Part shown: positions 1-7,295 of the stretch, in pieces
Numbering within the stretch: position 1 is the first letter of the stretch
How the letters are laid out: every line of letters starts with the position of its first letter
From: Legionella sp.
GTDB taxonomy: Bacteria > Pseudomonadota > Gammaproteobacteria > Legionellales > Legionellaceae
Length of the DNA: 48,751 nt
Reading direction: 5' to 3'
NCBI GenBank assembly: GCA_027437055.1
Contig: DAIAOV010000001.1
Location: 295 to 49,045, forward strand
Position numbers and translations under genes: made by a program
The notes under the pieces: model-generated
What the model was told of the DNA's origin: nothing
The model's database searches: none
Seen by the model: only the letters and a program-made list of their open reading frames with translations

Positions 1-1
1 A

Positions 2-373
2 CATGGTAGAAACTCCGGTGGTAATAAACCAAGTCATTTTTCTAATAAGGAATCGAGTAAGCAGTCCAGTTTAGGAACTTATGTTACTAAAGATACCTAC
101 ATAGGCCATAAAGGATACTCTTTAAACCTAAAAGGTTTGGATAAAGGATTTAATACTAATGCATACAATAGACGGGTTGTAATACATGGCGCATGGTACG
201 TTGAGCCCAATTTTATCAGAAAATCAGGACGTGCTGGTTTATCTTGGGGCTGCCCTGCTGTAGCACAGACTCTTGCTAAGCCTATTATTAACACCATCAA
301 AAATGGCTCTGTAATTTTTGCCTATTTTCCAGATAGATACTTTTTATCTCATTCAGGCTACTTAGTAGCATAA
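2..373 (+). CDS. Murein L,D-transpeptidase catalytic domain protein (3' part)
   Basis: The frame is open from the left edge, so the true start lies outside the window; 123 residues are visible. The order of motifs fits the YkuD_2-type L,D-transpeptidase catalytic domain: a YSLNLKGLDKGFN strand, VVIHGAWYV with the conserved His-Gly, then GRAGLSWGCPAV with the predicted catalytic Cys in SWGCP. Members of this family act in the periplasm on peptidoglycan stem peptides, forming or replacing 3-3 cross-links. The N-terminal signal region cannot be seen. The gene ends just before an 8-bp perfect hairpin at 388-406 and converges on the predicted small RNA at 423-561. Substrate and exact role are unknown; the family call is firm. 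Confidence 0.85.
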   Translation, partial: HGRNSGGNKPSHFSNKESSKQSSLGTYVTKDTYIGHKGYSLNLKGLDKGFNTNAYNRRVVIHGAWYVEPNFIRKSGRAGLSWGCPAVAQTLAKPIINTIKNGSVIFAYFPDRYFLSHSGYLVA

Positions 374-387
374 TAGGGAGTTCAAGA

Positions 388-406
388 TTGGGGTATTCTA
401 CCCCAA
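388..406 (+). terminator. Hairpin downstream of the L,D-transpeptidase gene
   Basis: The arms TTGGGGTA and TACCCCAA are perfectly complementary around a 3-nt loop, 15 bases after the stop codon. The T-run after it is weak (GTCTTTT), so this is a probable, not certain, rho-independent terminator. Confidence 0.5.
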
Positions 407-422
407 GAGCCGTCTTTTAGCA

Positions 423-454
423 TAAAAATAAAAAGCCAGGGTAAACCCTGGCTT
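423..454 (-). terminator. Rho-independent terminator of the predicted sRNA
   Basis: Perfect 10-bp arms AAGCCAGGGT/ACCCTGGCTT with a minimal loop, followed on the minus strand by a long T-rich tract (434 down to 423). It also stands between the convergent L,D-transpeptidase gene and the sRNA. Confidence 0.85.
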
Positions 455-561
455 CTTCGCAGTCATCCGTATAAGAACATCCCGTTCTTATTTGTCATCC
501 TGACAAATCAGATCCTTCTGATTACAAATCCTTTTGCTTGACTCATATCCTTACAAGCCGT
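423..561 (-). ncRNA. Predicted RsmY/RsmZ-type CsrA-sequestering sRNA (copy 1)
   Basis: Read on the minus strand, the region holds several hairpins that present GGA in the loop: AATCAG-AAGGAT-CTGATT (506-523), ATTTGTC-AGGAT-GACAAAT (490-508) and ATAAGAAC-GGGAT-GTTCTTAT (471-491). Further unpaired GGAT motifs lie before and after these. It ends in a strong rho-independent terminator, a 10-bp perfect stem followed by TTTTTATTTTT. The promoter read here is TTGCAC (591-596), a 17-bp spacer, and TAGATT (568-573), giving a start near 561 and an RNA of about 139 nt. A perfect LetA-type palindrome lies upstream at 733-746. Established knowledge: Rsm RNAs titrate CsrA through GGA-loop hairpins and are activated by LetA. 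The identity is inferred from architecture, not from sequence identity. Confidence 0.72.
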
Positions 562-567
562 GCTTAA

Positions 568-596
568 AATCTAGCAACTCAAAATAAGAAGTGCAA
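568..596 (-). promoter_or_regulatory. Predicted promoter of the sRNA at 423-561
   Basis: On the minus strand, TTGCAC (591-596) is separated by 17 bp from TAGATT (568-573). The base before the -10 is C, giving CTAGATT, which also resembles an RpoS-type -10. It is positioned to start the RNA near 561. Confidence 0.45.
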
Positions 597-732
597 GGAG
601 ATATCACGGACTGAAGCGTTGATTTTATACTAATCAAATTTCTTAACAACAAGAATAAATGTTATAAAACAATAAGTTACATTTTAGGTAAGCAAATAAA
701 ACTGGAAAAACCACCTTTATCTTACTATCAAT

Positions 733-746
733 TGAGAAATTTCTTA
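733..746. promoter_or_regulatory. LetA-type binding palindrome
   Basis: TGAGAAATTTCTTA matches the Legionella LetA consensus TNAGAAATTTCTNA at every defined position. It lies between the predicted sRNA (minus strand, start about 170 bp away) and the usp gene (start at 911), so it could serve either one. A degraded copy at 632-645 lies closer to the sRNA promoter. Confidence 0.7.
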
Positions 747-910
747 CAAAGAATAGAGCAAAAAATTTCTATTAGATCTCGTCTCAAACATGCTGAAGTG
801 AGGAAATACAAAAAAAAAGGTAAAGTAAGCTACACTTATTTTAAAATGAGTCATAACTTAAATATCAATGATGTGACTTAGTAAAATTGAAACGACTCAT
901 GGAGGAATAG

Positions 911-1843
911 ATGAACCAATTTAATAAAATTTTGTTTGTAAGTAATGGAATAAGCGAAGATACTGAAGCGATAGAACATGCTCTAAGATTAGCTTCTGAT
1001 AATAAAACAGCATTGGATATTCTGATAACTTGCCCATCTTTTAGTCATGGTCATGAGGAATATCAGAACTCCTATGAGACTTTTCTTATAGAAAAAATGC
1101 AGCGCACTATTGAGAGAGCGAAATCTACTTTAAAACAAAAAAATAATGTAACCGTTGAAATAGATATTGAGTGGGGAGGTACTCCTGATATTCGCATTAT
1201 TCAACGCGTGCTTCGTTACTCCTATAATTTGGTTATTAAAGCAGCAGAAAGCAATGAAGAAACAAAAGGCTTTAAAGCATTAGATATGTCGCTATTACGA
1301 AAATGTCCTTGCGCTTTATATCTCCACCGCCCATTTAATTCAACTAAATCTATTCATATAGCCGCAGCCATAGATCCAAAAGATAATGAAAGTTGTGGAC
1401 GAGATCTCGCACTTAGGCTTTTAACATTATCAAACGCACTTACTTTACACTATCATGGCGATTTAAGCATTATTTCTTGTTGGGATTTCCCTCTAGAAAA
1501 TTTTTTACGACAAAGTGTATTTGTTGATATCCCTAAACAAGAATTAGACAAAACAGTGATGCAAGAAAGCAATGCACATTACGAATTGCTCCATGAATTG
1601 ATTCATGAAGCAAATATAAAAAAAGAACCAACAATATTTTATCAAAAAGGCGAACCCACAGAGCTAATCCCGACTATTATTGATGAGCAAAAAATAGACA
1701 TTCTCGTAATGGGAACTGTTGCACGCACAGGTGTATCAGGTTTCATTATTGGAAACACCGCTGAAAATATTCTACAAAAAATTAATTGTTCTCTTTTCGC
1801 ATTGAAACCACAAGGATATGTATCACCGGTTAAAGCGTATTAA
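911..1843 (+). CDS. Tandem-domain universal stress protein (UspE-like)
   Basis: A 310-residue protein, the usual size for a two-domain Usp protein. The N-terminal half begins KILFVSNGISEDTEAIEHAL, the typical first strand and helix. The second half ends with the nucleotide-loop signature GTVARTGVSGFIIGNTAEN followed by LQKINCSLFALKP. A strong ribosome site, GGAGG, lies at 901-905. Usp proteins are cytoplasmic stress and stationary-phase proteins that often bind ATP or adenylate; the G-x2-G-x9-G(S/T) pattern in domain 2 is consistent with nucleotide binding. A LetA-type palindrome lies about 165 bp upstream, which would suit growth-phase control, but the site may belong to the divergent sRNA instead. 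The target process is unknown. Confidence 0.88.
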   Translation: MNQFNKILFVSNGISEDTEAIEHALRLASDNKTALDILITCPSFSHGHEEYQNSYETFLIEKMQRTIERAKSTLKQKNNVTVEIDIEWGGTPDIRIIQRVLRYSYNLVIKAAESNEETKGFKALDMSLLRKCPCALYLHRPFNSTKSIHIAAAIDPKDNESCGRDLALRLLTLSNALTLHYHGDLSIISCWDFPLENFLRQSVFVDIPKQELDKTVMQESNAHYELLHELIHEANIKKEPTIFYQKGEPTELIPTIIDEQKIDILVMGTVARTGVSGFIIGNTAENILQKINCSLFALKPQGYVSPVKAY

Positions 1844-1849
1844 TCTTGC

Positions 1850-1897
1850 AGGACGTAGGATGAGTGAAATATTGCTTTTTTATTTTATCCTGTGCAA
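1850..1897. repeat. Partial copy of the CTTTGCACAGGAC MITE family
   Basis: The segment from ACGTAGGATGAGTG to ATTTTATCCTGTGCAAA resembles the right half of the complete element at 33856-33961, including its terminal inverted repeat. The left end is missing. It sits just behind the usp stop codon. Confidence 0.5.
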
Positions 1898-1911
1898 AAA
1901 ATTTTCCCATA

Positions 1912-1931
1912 TTTAATATTATCTTAATCTT
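1912..1931 (+). promoter_or_regulatory. PmrA-type box upstream of the J-domain gene
   Basis: TTTAATATT-AT-CTTAATCTT reproduces the direct-repeat PmrA consensus of Legionella (cTTAATATT, 2 bp, cTTAATATT) with one mismatch per half, and a third CTTAAT follows. It lies about 47 bp before the start codon at 1978. PmrA activates many Dot/Icm effector genes. The match was made by eye. Confidence 0.55.
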
Positions 1932-1977
1932 CTTAATGTAACATCAACGTTATTTTGCTTGCTAAGGATTTATTACG

Positions 1978-4665
1978 ATGAAGCTGTTGGAAATATTGGG
2001 AATTCATGAAACTAGTTTTAAAGATGATGAAACGTTATTTACACAGATAAAAAAATCCTATAAAAAGCTAGCATTCACGTACCATCCAGATAGAACTAAT
2101 GGCGACGAACAGTTAGAAGCGCGTTTTAAAATGATATCAGAGATCTACGCGGTATTGTCAGATTCTAAATATCGAAAATATTACATAGATCATCATGCTC
2201 AACTCGATACTTATTTTCAAGAAGATAAATACTCAGATTTTCTAACACAACACATTAAAGGTGCAATAGTAGATACCGATAAAGTGAATCTTAATGCAGC
2301 GCTAAATATTTACACAGAACAATTAACGTACTTCTCTTATAATCAGTCCGGACTAAATCATATTCTATTAGCTATTGATGCAGCCAAAAAATCTAATACC
2401 AATAATCCTTTTTATCCCCCTATTCAACACCTGTCACATGAAGCAAAAGCTCAATACCTCCTCTTCATAGAAGGAAGAAAAGAGGAAATAGATATGGCCT
2501 TTGAAAGAGCTAAAAAAGTATTTTCTAGTCAAAATATTCAGCACGATCACCTCGGTTTGAAGCGTATTAATGACTTAATGAACCAATTACAGCGTAATGA
2601 TCATAATAATGTACCTAAGGATTTATTTGAAGGTATAGAGGAGAGTCGGTACCAGGACTATATTATTGCTTATTATGATGTGTTAAGTCTCCATAGAAAC
2701 CACATTGATTTTTTATATCATAGGGCTCAGTCTGTAGTTTCCCGACAACCCTATGAATACACGTTGCAGAGCATAGTACAACTCGGTAATCTAATAACTC
2801 AAATAAATGAAGGTAATTATGCAGGGATCCCTCAAGAATTATTTGTAGACGTTGATGAGAGTTCAAAAGCCTCCTTAACTCGTACTTATTTAGAGTGTTT
2901 AACCCTTCATAGAGATCAAATCGCATTCGTTTTCCAACGAGCAGAAGAAGTAATTAAGCAACAGAATTTTCTATGCAATCAGAAGAGTCTTGCCATCGTC
3001 AATGGTACAATAACCCAGATAACTCAAGGTAATTCTTTAGTGCTCCCGCCACAATTATTTGCAAATGTTGACGACAACTTTAAGGCTCCTTTACAGCATG
3101 CTTATTTAAATTGCTTAATCGGCTATAAGAATCATATCGAATTTACTTATAGCAGAGCACAGGCTGTAATTGACCGCCAAAATTTTCGATATGATCAACA
3201 CAGTTTGGAAATCATTAATCAACAAATAACTGAGATATCTCAGGGTAATCGTCGCCTTGTTCCTCAAGATCTATTTCTAAATGTACATGAAAACAATAGA
3301 GATGACTTAGTTTTTGTTTATGTTTCTATATTAGATCAGTATAAAACGCAGATCGAACAGCAACTTTTAGAAGAAAACCGACAGCGTTTAGAATTATTAC
3401 GCAAGGAACAAGAAGAGAAACAACGCATTGAAACACAACAACGTCTGTTGCAAGAACAACGCCATAATGCTGAAGTTTTGATTAACGATTGCATAGAACA
3501 AATAAACAAATTCCCTGTGTCGATTCCTGAGACTACAAGTATTGAGAGCATTCAAAAACAACGAACAAAATTATTGCAACAACTATCCGCTATAACACAA
3601 GGACAACAAAATTTGGCAGCAGCAATAAATATTCTGCATGCCAATGGTACATCTCCTGAAATAACTCATGCCATTGATACGAAAACAGAAGAAATTAATT
3701 TAGCAACAAAAAAAGCTGAAGAGATGTTACGCCTACGTGAAGAGCAAAAGATTTTGGCGGAACAACGCCGACAGGAAGAGCTAAATCGTAAACAAGAAGA
3801 ACATCAACGCTTGGAGGAACAGCGCGGTATCGCTGAAGTTGTGATTAACATCTATGTAGACCAAATAAACAAACTCCCTGTATCGATTCTTAAGACGACT
3901 AGCATTGAGACTATTCGACAACAACAAACAGAGTTATTGCAACAACTAACCGCTATAACACAGGATCAACCGGATTTGGCAGAAGCAATAAATATTCTGC
4001 ATGCCAATGGTAAATCTCCTAAAATAACTCGTGCCATTAATACGAAAACAGAAGAAATTAATTTAGCGACAAAAGAATCTGAAGAGATATTACGCCTACG
4101 TGAAGAGCAGAAGATTTTGGCAGAACAACGCCGACAGGAAGAACTAAACCGTAAACAAGATGAGCATCAACGTTTGGATGCACTACGCAAAGCACAAGAA
4201 AAACAAGACTTAGAGGCATCGTATAAAGAGCAACAACGTAAACGATTTATACGATTAGAAGAGAAAAAAATTGACAATATCCTTGATAATCTAGCACAAA
4301 GAGTTGGCGGTATTGATCAGCATCATTTTGACGAAGCTCGAGAAACTGCTGAAAATTTATTAAATGCATTACAAAAAGCCAAGATTGACTATCTAAATAA
4401 TCTTGATAATTTAGATACGAACATTGAGGATGCAAATGAAGACTTTAAGCAAATATGTAAAACCCTAATCGATGGAGCAAGATCAGTTCTAGAAAGAGAT
4501 TTGGGTTGGGGCAGTTATCTAACTAATCTATGCAAAACGCTTGGTAATGTACTTATTTTGGTAACTACCTTTGGCCAAGTAAATAACTTCTTTAAACTCG
4601 AACGAGCTGAATCAATAAGAGCAGCTGAGGAAGCAGAACTACAGTTAAATCCGGTGGCTATCTAA
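1978..4665 (+). CDS. Large J-domain, coiled-coil repeat protein; Dot/Icm effector candidate
   Basis: An 895-residue protein. Residues 1-70 form a J domain with the HPD motif at 36-38 (YHPDR) and the later helix SEIYAVLSDSKYRKYY, so it should stimulate an Hsp70 ATPase. Residues about 172-462 contain four diverged helical repeats of about 73 residues, each with a core like QGN..VPQ.LF..V. A 121-residue unit is then tandemly duplicated (363 bp at DNA level, from about 3430 and about 3793), rich in Glu, Gln and Arg and probably coiled coil. A moderately hydrophobic segment follows (LGNVLILVTTFGQV), then a Glu-rich tail (RAAEEAELQLNPVAI) resembling the E-block of Dot/Icm substrates. A PmrA-type box precedes the gene. 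Secretion is inferred; the J domain is clear. No cysteine-rich zinc domain is present, so it is not a canonical DnaJ. Confidence 0.8.
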   Translation: MKLLEILGIHETSFKDDETLFTQIKKSYKKLAFTYHPDRTNGDEQLEARFKMISEIYAVLSDSKYRKYYIDHHAQLDTYFQEDKYSDFLTQHIKGAIVDTDKVNLNAALNIYTEQLTYFSYNQSGLNHILLAIDAAKKSNTNNPFYPPIQHLSHEAKAQYLLFIEGRKEEIDMAFERAKKVFSSQNIQHDHLGLKRINDLMNQLQRNDHNNVPKDLFEGIEESRYQDYIIAYYDVLSLHRNHIDFLYHRAQSVVSRQPYEYTLQSIVQLGNLITQINEGNYAGIPQELFVDVDESSKASLTRTYLECLTLHRDQIAFVFQRAEEVIKQQNFLCNQKSLAIVNGTITQITQGNSLVLPPQLFANVDDNFKAPLQHAYLNCLIGYKNHIEFTYSRAQAVIDRQNFRYDQHSLEIINQQITEISQGNRRLVPQDLFLNVHENNRDDLVFVYVSILDQYKTQIEQQLLEENRQRLELLRKEQEEKQRIETQQRLLQEQRHNAEVLINDCIEQINKFPVSIPETTSIESIQKQRTKLLQQLSAITQGQQNLAAAINILHANGTSPEITHAIDTKTEEINLATKKAEEMLRLREEQKILAEQRRQEELNRKQEEHQRLEEQRGIAEVVINIYVDQINKLPVSILKTTSIETIRQQQTELLQQLTAITQDQPDLAEAINILHANGKSPKITRAINTKTEEINLATKESEEILRLREEQKILAEQRRQEELNRKQDEHQRLDALRKAQEKQDLEASYKEQQRKRFIRLEEKKIDNILDNLAQRVGGIDQHHFDEARETAENLLNALQKAKIDYLNNLDNLDTNIEDANEDFKQICKTLIDGARSVLERDLGWGSYLTNLCKTLGNVLILVTTFGQVNNFFKLERAESIRAAEEAELQLNPVAI
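3430..4157 (+). repeat. In-frame 363-bp tandem duplication inside the J-domain gene
   Basis: Two adjacent copies with a 363-bp period. GCTGAAGTT lies at 3469 and again at 3832, and GAAGAGCA followed by AAGATTTTGGC lies at 3739 and again at 4102. Each copy codes for 121 residues, with shared blocks such as AINILHANG and LREEQKILAEQRRQEELNRK. The closeness of the copies suggests a recent unequal crossover. Confidence 0.85.
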
Positions 4666-4732
4666 TAACTAATAATGAGCCAACGCATTATAACCAGAAG
4701 TATTTTCATACTAAAATAATGTATGGTTAGTA

Positions 4733-4877
4733 ACTGTTCACGTAATGTCATCAACTGAAGCTGCGCGATCCAATCGCGCGTCAGCAAGCGGGTGTAACCC
4801 AAGTCAACATCCGCTCCCTAATGATCTCGGATTGTTCCCGCGGTTATTGAGAAGTCTTCAGTTGACGCCATTACGTT
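4733..4877. repeat. Dispersed palindromic repeat, copy A (complete)
   Basis: The outer arms 4741-4760 (CGTAATGTCATCAACTGAAG) and 4856-4875 pair at 18 of 20 positions. The right part (GTTATTGAGAAGTC) recurs in copy D. The element abuts the stop codon of the dehydrogenase and could act as its transcript end. Confidence 0.75.
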
Positions 4878-5757
4878 ATAATTTGATAAACTCTTTGATA
4901 TTTTTTATTGCTAATTGTCCTTTGGTTCTAAGAGCCTCCTGAGTATTAAAACCAATATGAGGTGTTGCAATGAGATTAGGTGCCTGAAAAAGACTATAGT
5001 CTTCAGGTAATGGCGGCTCCATATCAAACACATCCAACGCAGCCCCTGCAATCAAACGTTGCTCTAGCGCTAGTTTTAGATCTCCATTAACTACTATAGG
5101 TCCTCTGGCACAATTAATTAAGTAAGCAGACTTTTTCATTTGCGATAAAAGTTTTAAGTTGACCATTCCTTTCGTTTCACTAGTGAGAGGGACATGCAAT
5201 GTAATAAAATCAGATTGAGAAAATAAGCCCTCCAGTGTCAGTGAGCCACTTCTATCATAAATGAGAGTCTTCATTTGAAATGCATTAGCAATTCTTTTGA
5301 CCTCAGAGCCTATAGCACCAAAACCAACAATACCTAATGTTTTATTTTTTAATTCAATACCGGTATTGGTTACTGCTTTTTGTCGAATATTCTGGTTATT
5401 GCGAGGAATATCGCGCGCTAGAGAAATCATAAAGCCAAATACCAACTCAGCTACTGCTGTATTCGCGTAGCCAGCGGCGTTTTTCACGAGAATATGTCTC
5501 AGGTGTACAGCATCAGCATTAATATGGTCAATTCCAGAGAAGGCAACAGCGATAAATTTTAATGCTGTTGCAGCGTTAATCACTGCTGCTGATAGCGGTC
5601 TATTAGTAAGCGCAATAATATCAGCATCTTTTATATGCTCAATAAGTTGCTCATCAGACCAATTACGACTATCACACTCGGTAATTGTATACCCTGATAA
5701 TTCAGATCTGATTTCTTCGCTACTAAGGCCTATTGGTTCAATGATAGCTATTTTCAT
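4876..5757 (-). CDS. NAD-dependent D-2-hydroxyacid dehydrogenase family protein
   Basis: A 293-residue protein. It has the full pattern of the D-2-hydroxyacid dehydrogenase family: a substrate-binding half (KFIAVAFSGIDHIN), the Rossmann motif LGIVGFGAIGSEVKRIA, the catalytic Arg in NCARGPIV, a Glu in DMEPPLP and the catalytic His in ATPHIGFNTQEA. It would reversibly reduce a 2-keto acid to a D-2-hydroxy acid with NADH; the substrate is not evident. At 293 residues it is somewhat shorter than the 310-330 usual for lactate, glycerate or phosphoglycerate enzymes, mainly at the N-terminus. It stands alone on the minus strand, with a palindromic repeat touching its stop codon. Pyridoxal-related (PdxB) or SerA roles are less likely because no C-terminal domains are present. 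Confidence 0.87.
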   Translation of the reverse strand: MKIAIIEPIGLSSEEIRSELSGYTITECDSRNWSDEQLIEHIKDADIIALTNRPLSAAVINAATALKFIAVAFSGIDHINADAVHLRHILVKNAAGYANTAVAELVFGFMISLARDIPRNNQNIRQKAVTNTGIELKNKTLGIVGFGAIGSEVKRIANAFQMKTLIYDRSGSLTLEGLFSQSDFITLHVPLTSETKGMVNLKLLSQMKKSAYLINCARGPIVVNGDLKLALEQRLIAGAALDVFDMEPPLPEDYSLFQAPNLIATPHIGFNTQEALRTKGQLAIKNIKEFIKL

Positions 5758-5843
5758 TTTTAATCCCTTAATCTAATCCAAAGTAATCTTGTATATTAGC
5801 CTATTACGTTATCTTTTCTACCCCGCCATCTCTGTTGTCATTA

Positions 5844-5857
5844 TAAGAAATTTCTTA
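5844..5857. promoter_or_regulatory. LetA-type binding palindrome upstream of sRNA copy 2
   Basis: TAAGAAATTTCTTA is a perfect 14-bp palindrome matching TNAGAAATTTCTNA. Its right end lies 46 bp before the predicted -10 at 5904, a plausible activator distance. Confidence 0.78.
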
Positions 5858-5902
5858 CCCAAGTTTGGAGTAATATCGCTATAGGTTATTTTTTCGGCTT
5901 TG

Positions 5903-5909
5903 CTATACT
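5903..5909 (+). promoter_or_regulatory. Predicted -10 element of sRNA copy 2
   Basis: CTATACT, preceded by TG, matches both the extended sigma-70 -10 and the RpoS-preferred CTAxxxT form. No good -35 is visible, as is common where an activator and RpoS drive transcription. Confidence 0.5.
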
Positions 5910-5914
5910 GAAAT

Positions 5915-6055
5915 CAGAGTAAAGACAATGGATGTTTTAAAAGGACTTTCGTCTAGGTATCAAGGAGGATACCCGCCACAAGGATGTGGATGATTACTCA
6001 AGCAATGGACTTCGGACTCATCTGAAAAGGATGAGTCGCCCCTTCTTCTCGTTAA
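5915..6055 (+). ncRNA. Predicted RsmY/RsmZ-type CsrA-sequestering sRNA (copy 2)
   Basis: About 140 nt follow the LetA box and the -10. Perfect hairpins expose GGA in their loops: GGTATC-AAGGAG-GATACC (5956-5973), CCACA-AGGA-TGTGG (5976-5989) and GACTCATC-TGAAAAG-GATGAGTC (6015-6037, with GGA at the loop edge). More GGA motifs lie in AAAAGGACTTTCG (5939 on) and AATGGACTTCGGA (6004 on). The last hairpin is followed by CGCCCCTTCTTCTCGTT, a weak U-rich tail, so the 3' end is approximate. In Legionella such RNAs are induced by LetA at entry into the transmissive phase and relieve CsrA repression of effector mRNAs. A short ORF starting at 5928 (about 21 codons) is judged fortuitous. Confidence 0.82.
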
Positions 6056-6060
6056 GCTAT

Positions 6061-6440
6061 TCCATCAAAATCTTATTTAATCCGTTCATTTTTTAAAACA
6101 CTAGGTCAAAAGAGAATTTACCTAGAAAACTCTCGTATTTTAGCAAATAACCAGAGTGTATTCACAGAGTTATCCACAGAAAATGGGGATAAGTTAGTCG
6201 CTGTCGCGAAATGATTTAGGCAATCTTAAGGAATAAAAATTTGAAAGAAATTTTTGATTCTGCATCGTCAAAAAAGTATCATGATTCGCAATAGATTTTC
6301 AATAGCCAATAACAGAAAGGATGGTAGAGCAGAGAATGATTTATCCATTAGATATCAAAAATAGATTGGTTGCGAAAAATAAAGATATGAGCATTGTCAG
6401 CAATACCAATGGGGTGTTGTTTAACTTATGTTGCATAAGG
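6061..6440. other. Intergenic region before the accessory islet
   Basis: No gene was recognised. It contains a perfect DnaA-box nonamer TTATCCACA at 6170-6178 with a reverse partial copy (GGGGATAAG) just after it. Other content is AT-rich sequence without clear coding or repeats. A diffuse half-palindrome AAGAAATTT lies near 6245. Confidence 0.4.
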
Positions 6441-6450
6441 GATGAATGTT

Positions 6451-7239
6451 ATGAAAATGATTCAATGGATTAAAAATAATGTGCTGATGGTTTTATTGTT
6501 GACCATCACAACACTATCTTATGCGGGTTCGCCCGTATGGACGCTCACACCCTTGACGGCAACCACCCTATCGGTTGCCTCGAATGACACGGCGACGGTT
6601 CAATATACTGTCACGAACCAATCAAGCAGAATACATACCTTGAGTATGCAATCGATAGCAGGGATTACGCAACTCACCACAGGGTTAGGTATTTGCGGCA
6701 ATCCGTTTATCCTGAGGGGGCATGCGTCTTGTACGTTATCGTTGCAAGTGAATGGCAGTCAGTTAACTTCCCCAATTAATGATGGGCCAATCGTATGTGA
6801 ACAAAGTTCAAGTTCGCAATGCTATCGTCCTGCATCAAGTGATATTCTTCATATTACGCAAGCATCAGCAATAACGGATGCAACGATAACCGTAACAGGC
6901 TCGCCGCTGACACTAACGACGAATGGCTCTACCGGAACATTAACGATTAATAATACATCATTAATTGTTGCAGCAACCAATATCACATCTGAATCAGGCA
7001 ATACCTGTTACAATGACTGGTTTTTGCCTGCTGGAGGTAATAATAGTTCCACGGGACAATTGAATTGTCTTTTTATGAATAAAACCGCCATTGGTGGTTT
7101 CAACTCCGCTGCTTACTGGGGTTCTACCGAGATCAATAGTAGCTCCGCGTGGTTCGAGAGTTTCTCTGGCGGTGGTCAGGGTTCTAGCCTCAAGAACAGT
7201 CAGGACTATTTTCGATGTGTGCGGACTTTTACCCCTTAA
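6451..7239 (+). CDS. Secreted DUF1566 (C-type-lectin-like) protein; likely diversity-generating retroelement target
   Basis: The 262-residue reading from ATG 6451 has an AAGGG ribosome site 9 bp upstream; ATG 6442 is possible. A signal peptide (MVLLLTITTLSYA) is followed by an Ig-like repeat region with a Thr-rich core (TATVQYTVTNQSSR, SCTLSLQVNGSQL) known from Legionella surface proteins. The C-terminus is a DUF1566 lectin fold: NDWFLPAGGNN, IGGFNSAAYWGSTE and a terminal FRCVRTF. The segment from about 7096 to 7210 has the layout of a DGR variable region: YW.STE..S..AW...F..G.....K....FRCVR, where the variable residues carry codons (TCC, GGC, TTC, ATC, AGT, GGT) reachable from AAC or AAT by changing only A. 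An avd-like gene follows directly. Function is probably ligand binding at the cell surface. Confidence 0.75.
   Translation: MKMIQWIKNNVLMVLLLTITTLSYAGSPVWTLTPLTATTLSVASNDTATVQYTVTNQSSRIHTLSMQSIAGITQLTTGLGICGNPFILRGHASCTLSLQVNGSQLTSPINDGPIVCEQSSSSQCYRPASSDILHITQASAITDATITVTGSPLTLTTNGSTGTLTINNTSLIVAATNITSESGNTCYNDWFLPAGGNNSSTGQLNCLFMNKTAIGGFNSAAYWGSTEINSSSAWFESFSGGGQGSSLKNSQDYFRCVRTFTP
7096..7225 (+). other. Candidate DGR variable region with downstream IMH-like segment
   Basis: This is the stretch coding for the YWGSTE...RCVRTF part of the lectin domain. Codons at the exposed positions look like adenine-mutagenised AAY codons, while scaffold codons (TAC TGG, ACC GAG, GCG TGG, TGT GTG CGG) are conserved. 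No template repeat was found elsewhere in the window, so the assignment rests on pattern and context. Confidence 0.55.
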
Positions 7240-7295
7240 ATCCTTTAGCTCTTTTGTTTCAGGCTGCGTAGCGGCCCATGATTTTTGAGAACAGC

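Noticed and set aside
4745-4942. 65-residue frame on the plus strand
   Set aside because: It lies within palindromic repeat copy A and the antisense of the dehydrogenase 3' end.
5928-5993. Short ORF (MDVLKGLSSRYQGGYPPQGC...) inside sRNA copy 2
   Set aside because: No ribosome site at usable spacing; the GGA hairpins and LetA box explain the sequence better as an RNA. A dual-function RNA cannot be fully excluded.
6161-6190. Possible replication origin from a perfect DnaA box TTATCCACA
   Set aside because: Only one perfect nonamer and one partial; no cluster, no AT-rich unwinding region pattern and no dnaA or gidA neighbours.
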